From the NCBI GenBank assembly GCA_964526505.1, contig CAZGJC010000010.1, positions 1-55,033 of the forward strand: a DNA stretch of 55,033 nt. The letters are read 5' to 3'. Made by a program: the position numbers and the translations under genes. This document shows, one piece after another, positions 52,040 through 55,033 of this stretch (position 1 is its first letter; the number at the start of each line of letters is the position of its first letter). The notes beneath the pieces are model-generated. The model did not search any database. It was not told where the DNA came from and saw only the letters and a program-made list of their open reading frames with translations. The stretch is from SVTX01 sp964526505 (GTDB lineage Bacteria > Bacillota > Clostridia > Oscillospirales > CAG-272).

Positions 52040-52879
52040 TTATATTACAAGTCGCATGTTTTCCATTTTGCGACGGTGTTCCGCACCCGTAGTGACAATA
52101 TAAATGCGGGTCGTATTTATATTCGTATGCCCTAAAATGTCGGCAAGTTTTGCAATGTCTTTTTCCAAACCGTAAAACGTGCGTGCAAATAAATGTCGTA
52201 AATTGTGCGGAAACACTTTGCCGGGAATAACACCCGCCTCTTTGCAAAGCGATTTCATTTCTTTCCATATATTGCACCTGCTCATCGGTTTCCCCGTCCT
52301 TGTAATAAATACCGCACCCGATAGAATGCCGTGTTCCTTTGTATATTTTAGTAACTTCTTTTGCAGAGAAGACACTATAAAAACGGTTCTCGTCTTTCCT
52401 TTGCACGATACAATCGCTTGACCATTTTTTGCAGCCTCGGCCGTAATAAACGGCAATTCTCCTATGCGTATGCCGGTCGCACAAATTGTCTCTATAAGCA
52501 AAGACAACCTCTCATTGTGCTTCGCTTTCGCCGTGTTGACAAGACGGAGATATTCCGCCCTCGTAAGTTCTCGCTCCGCAGGGCAAAATGCCTTTTTCTG
52601 TACTCTGAATTGCTTTATGCATAAATCGTGCCATCCGCAAAAGCGAAAAAATTGATTTACCGCCGCAATCATTGAATTTGCACTTGCCACGGCATATTCC
52701 CCACCCAATTTTTCTTTGTACGCAAGCACGTCGGATTTTGTGATTTCAGCCGTGCCGATAAAACGACTGAACGCATAAATGTCACGCATGTACTTTTCAA
52801 CCGTAACGGGACTCTTTTCGTCCTCGTATAAATATTGCCTGAATTGCTCAGCCACCTGATTTGAAAATATCCTTTCCAT
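52040..52879 (-). CDS. Tyrosine-type site-specific recombinase (phage integrase / XerC-D family)
   Basis: A 279-residue recombinase from ATG 52879 (GAGGGG ribosome site 8 bases upstream; the frame to 52912 has none). The N-terminal SAM-like core-binding domain covers about residues 1-95 (QFRQYLYEDEKSPVTVEKYMRDIYAF). The catalytic domain has the full set: Arg in ATGIRIGEL, Lys in CKGKTR, HNLRH (His-x-x-Arg), LGHTNINTTRIYI (His and nucleophilic Tyr). It is about the size of XerC/D but sits alone, 38 bases from the right arm of the inverted repeats, which suggests it inverts that segment. No integrated element borders it. Whether it acts only there is not known. Confidence 0.93.
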   Translation of the reverse strand: MERIFSNQVAEQFRQYLYEDEKSPVTVEKYMRDIYAFSRFIGTAEITKSDVLAYKEKLGGEYAVASANSMIAAVNQFFRFCGWHDLCIKQFRVQKKAFCPAERELTRAEYLRLVNTAKAKHNERLSLLIETICATGIRIGELPFITAEAAKNGQAIVSCKGKTRTVFIVSSLQKKLLKYTKEHGILSGAVFITRTGKPMSRCNIWKEMKSLCKEAGVIPGKVFPHNLRHLFARTFYGLEKDIAKLADILGHTNINTTRIYIVTTGAEHRRKMENMRLVI

Positions 52880-53045
52880 GTTTTTACCCCTCACTTTAAA
52901 TTTTTTCGGCAAATTGATTACTATTCTACAATAAAATTATTTCCAATTCGTTGCAAAAAAATTTATTTTTAAGTTTAACACATCCGACCTCGATATTTTG
53001 ATACTTGCGAACTTGCCCTACCGCCACAGCGTGGCTACTGTTTCA

Positions 53046-53094
53046 GCCTTCCTTGTGTAAAGGGGTGGCACGGCTTGCCGTGACGGAGGGATTG
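53046..53094. repeat. Dispersed intergenic repeat of a gut-Clostridia type
   Basis: GCCTTCCTTGTGTAAAGGGG, then TGGCACGGC-TT-GCCGTGACGG and AGGGATTG. The CACGGC/GCCGTG hairpin flanked by CCTTCC…GGAGGG-like ends is a pattern I associate with intergenic repeats in gut Firmicutes genomes; copy number in this genome cannot be seen from the window. It lies in the 300-base gap between the recombinase start and the HXXEE gene terminator, which otherwise holds no gene. Confidence 0.6.
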
Positions 53095-53151
53095 CTCAAC
53101 GGCAAAATCCTCTGCGGAATCACTTACCAAGCGTGTTTTTTCGAAAGCCCA

Positions 53152-53185
53152 AAAAATGCACGCCTTTTTTAAGGCGTGCATTTTT
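53152..53185 (-). terminator. Terminator of the HXXEE gene
   Basis: AAAAATGCACGCCTT / AAGGCGTGCATTTTT, a perfect 15-bp stem with a TTTT loop, 3 bases from the stop codon and T-rich on the minus strand. Confidence 0.88.
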
Positions 53186-53187
53186 CT

Positions 53188-53895
53188 CTATTCATTCAAA
53201 TTTCCGTATTCAAATCCGTTGTCTTTCTCAAATTCTTTTGCAAATCTCTCATAATATCCCCTGTCCGTAAATGCATAAGGACTGTTTTCATCACCAAGTA
53301 CCATCTCGGGCAAATTGATCAGCAAAAAACAAAAACCGAACATAACAATAACCGCAACCGCCCATTGTTTTATACTTGCTCTGTTTTCTTTTTTAAGCAA
53401 ATGCAACGCAAGTCCTACGGATATAGGCAAAAAACCGAAAAGCGAAGTAATAAGACCCGGCGAATAGAGTATTTGCATTCCGTATACGCCGAAAGTGTTC
53501 AGCGAATTTATGCCTATTACAATGTGAATGACCACCTCAAATGCCGAAAATAACATAACCGCAATTCCTGCAGATTTTCGAAATCCCCAAAATTTCAGAA
53601 CGACACACCCGAGTATAACTCCACCGAAATTTGTAATCATATCCGTCACTCTGTTCATAGGATAACGAGCAAGATCCGTTGAACCGTGGCTGAAATTGTA
53701 TGAATAATGAAGACCGCCGGGAAATACCCATTCTTCAATAACGTGTAATACCAAAACTATTACCGCAAGCGTGCAAAGAATATTTATCCTGTCCCATACC
53801 TTGCGATTTTTCCAAACTTTTACAGATAGAAATGCCCCTATGCCAATCATCACGTATAGCCATATTGATAGCCAAGCGTTAAGTATTGCCTCCAT
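53188..53895 (-). CDS. HXXEE domain membrane protein
   Basis: A 235-residue integral membrane protein with about six hydrophobic helices. Near residue 51 it carries HVIEEWVFPGG, the H-x-x-E-E motif that names the family, and near residue 123 a second membrane histidine (VVIHIVIGINSL); together they could bind metal. The family's reaction is unknown. AGGTGGAG precedes the ATG. It diverges from a TetR-type regulator across a 111-base gap holding a shared palindrome, so the regulator probably controls it. Confidence 0.83.
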   Translation of the reverse strand: MEAILNAWLSIWLYVMIGIGAFLSVKVWKNRKVWDRINILCTLAVIVLVLHVIEEWVFPGGLHYSYNFSHGSTDLARYPMNRVTDMITNFGGVILGCVVLKFWGFRKSAGIAVMLFSAFEVVIHIVIGINSLNTFGVYGMQILYSPGLITSLFGFLPISVGLALHLLKKENRASIKQWAVAVIVMFGFCFLLINLPEMVLGDENSPYAFTDRGYYERFAKEFEKDNGFEYGNLNE

Positions 53896-53931
53896 TTTTC
53901 TCCACCTTTTTTAAAAATTCTTTGTGAGATT

Positions 53932-53961
53932 ATTGTATCATATTTATTTTTGTGATACAAT
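53932..53961. promoter_or_regulatory. Palindromic divergent promoter and probable TetR operator
   Basis: Perfect 9-bp inverted repeat ATTGTATCA … TGATACAAT with 12 bases between. On the plus strand it reads as -35 TTGTAT (53933-53938), 17 bp, -10 TACAAT (53956-53961); because of the symmetry the minus strand reads the same boxes at 53955-53960 and 53932-53937. So one palindrome supplies promoters for both the regulator and the HXXEE gene, and a repressor bound there would block both. Confidence 0.7.
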
Positions 53962-54006
53962 AGTTCCATAAAATAATTTTTTATTGTGAGACGTAAGGAG
54001 TAAGAT

Positions 54007-54564
54007 ATGTATCATATTTCCAATGATAAAAGGGCTGCACGGTCCGCTCAAAAAATAGGTATCGGGCTTTTGACTTGCTTAAAGACCAAAAACTTTACCG
54101 AGATTACCGTAACCGACGTGCAAAAAGCCTCAGGCGTCGGTCGTGCCACGTTTTACCGTCTTTTTGATAATACATCCGATGTTTTGTCTTATTTGTGCGA
54201 CCGAATTTTTGAAAAAATCAATTGTGATTGTAAAAATCCGAACAAATTTAATCCAAAGGAATTATCATTAAAATTCATTCAAGAATGGATGAATAATAAA
54301 ATTTTGCTCCAAGCGATTATAAACTGTAATCGTGTGGATTTTATTTATAATTCTCATTTAAAATATATCGGCGAAAAGGTTGATTTTTTCTTTCCCGATG
54401 TGCCAATGTCGAAAGAAAAATTAAACTATTTGCTTATGACAATGACCGCCTGTACGTCCGCTTGCCTTGGTGCATGGTTGAAAAACGGGGCGTGCGAAAC
54501 CGCCGAACAATTGCAAGAACACCTCGGTAGTTGCTTTCAAACACTCGATAATATTTTTTATTGA
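54007..54564 (+). CDS. TetR/AcrR family transcriptional regulator
   Basis: 185 residues. The N-terminal helix-turn-helix spans about 15-58: IGIGLLTCLKTKNFTEITVTDV then QKASGVGRATFYRLFDNTSDVL, the classic TetR signature with ATFYRLF in the recognition helix. The C-terminal ligand domain has a TetR_C-like helix pattern (FFFPDVPMSKEKLNYLLMTMTACTSACLGAWLKNG). A strong ribosome site, AAGGAG, precedes the ATG. The gene faces away from the HXXEE gene and probably represses it and itself through the palindrome between them. Ligand unknown. Confidence 0.92.
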   Translation: MYHISNDKRAARSAQKIGIGLLTCLKTKNFTEITVTDVQKASGVGRATFYRLFDNTSDVLSYLCDRIFEKINCDCKNPNKFNPKELSLKFIQEWMNNKILLQAIINCNRVDFIYNSHLKYIGEKVDFFFPDVPMSKEKLNYLLMTMTACTSACLGAWLKNGACETAEQLQEHLGSCFQTLDNIFY

Positions 54565-55033
54565 AATTTTTTCACATAAGTACATATGCAAATTTGCACG
54601 TAGCTTGCTCATCTGGTTTTACTATACCTGTCATATCCCTTGCATATAATTCTGTATAGCAACTTCCTCCCCGCTCCGCAAAATTGCGTTTTGCGATTAA
54701 CAATCCCGTTTGCAAATACTACCGCCTAATGAGTTGTATTCTTCGCTTCGCTCCGAATACGCAAGTTGCTTTGCAACGTTGCAGGTATGCAGATTTGAGA
54801 CATGAAGATTTTCCCTTTGAAAAATCGCCGTGTCGAAAATCAAATTTTCTTCCCTTGAACGGTGTTATTTGGACACTTTCTGTCAACGTAGACAGAAAGT
54901 ATCATAAAAAACCAAGCGTTCTCTACGAGAACAGCATTCGGGATTCGAACTTTCACCAAACCGACAAGCGGTTTGGTATGGGAGTTCTCTTGACACAGAC
55001 GGGATAAAACAAAAAAGCGTTCTCGTGGAGAAC
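54565..55033. repeat. Non-coding right end with hairpins and a repeated motif
   Basis: No gene is supported here. It contains three perfect hairpins: ACTTTCTGTC/GACAGAAAGT (54875-54900), GTTCTC-TAC-GAGAAC (54918-54932) and ACCAAACCG/CGGTTTGGT (54955-54977). AAGCGTTCTC-nnn-GAGAAC occurs at 54916-54932 and again at 55017-55033, where the window ends, with T-runs on the minus strand that would make each a terminator. GGGATTCGAAC (54940-54950) resembles a tRNA T-loop complement, but no tRNA cloverleaf forms. Likely part of a dispersed repeat family. Confidence 0.5.

Noticed and set aside
52040..52879. Integrase of a prophage or integrative element
   Set aside because: No phage, conjugation or cargo genes follow, and the nearby inverted repeats fit a local inversion switch better.
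54684..55007. 107-codon plus-strand frame at the right end
   Set aside because: It runs through three hairpins and a repeated motif and has no ribosome site; composition looks non-coding.
54913..55033. Possible tRNA on the minus strand because of the T-loop-like TTCGAATCCC
   Set aside because: The bases around it do not form a T-stem, anticodon arm or acceptor stem.

Overview
The window looks like the chromosome of an uncultured gut-type anaerobic Clostridia member (Bacillota). The signs are strong AGGAGG-type ribosome sites, many TTGACA/TATAAT promoters with 17-bp spacers, a tyrosine T-box leader, a ThiI without a rhodanese domain, the DUF512-der pair, a zapA-U32 peptidase pair, a DUF6062 gene and intergenic repeats of a kind I associate with gut Clostridia. 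No rRNA, tRNA, CRISPR array, insertion sequence or prophage is visible.

Positions 1-24.8 kb are mostly housekeeping. A minus-strand cluster (DUF512 protein, der, a small membrane protein, obgE, partial ppa) diverges from an exonuclease-thiI-aspS operon. Then come a minus-strand trio (DUF6062, mnmM/ytqB, a VanY-type carboxypeptidase), a plus-strand trio (8-oxoguanine glycosylase, an unknown protein, a HAD phosphatase), an HPr-like protein that lacks the phosphorylatable histidine, a MATE transporter, holA, tyrS with its T-box leader, a long Sel1-repeat protein with a TIR-like head, and zapA-U32 peptidase.

Positions 25-44 kb are one gene: a secreted protein of about 6,311 residues. It has a signal peptide, a phosphodiester-glycosidase (NAGPA-like) domain, a few beta-rich modules and then thousands of residues of short Cys/His repeats. 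It is followed upstream by a class I lysyl-tRNA synthetase fused to a C-terminal tRNA-binding domain.

Positions 46.8-52.9 kb hold the most interesting system. A five-gene minus-strand operon encodes a membrane-anchored TasA/camelysin-like protein, a SipW-type signal peptidase, a membrane-anchored protein with a ribosomal-L15-like domain, and two exported proteins with SipW-type signal peptides (a short TasA-like one and one with a beta-helix-like region). Directly upstream is a 204-bp segment bounded by perfect 19-bp inverted repeats, and next to it a tyrosine recombinase. This is the layout of a phase-variable promoter. Downstream of the operon are seven consecutive stem-loops ending in a strong terminator, a candidate structured RNA. 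Three of its loops carry anti-Shine-Dalgarno-like sequence, and two of them match the recombinase ribosome-binding region.

The right end has an HXXEE membrane protein divergent from a TetR-type regulator, sharing a palindrome that reads as a promoter on both strands, followed by repeat-like hairpins running off the window.
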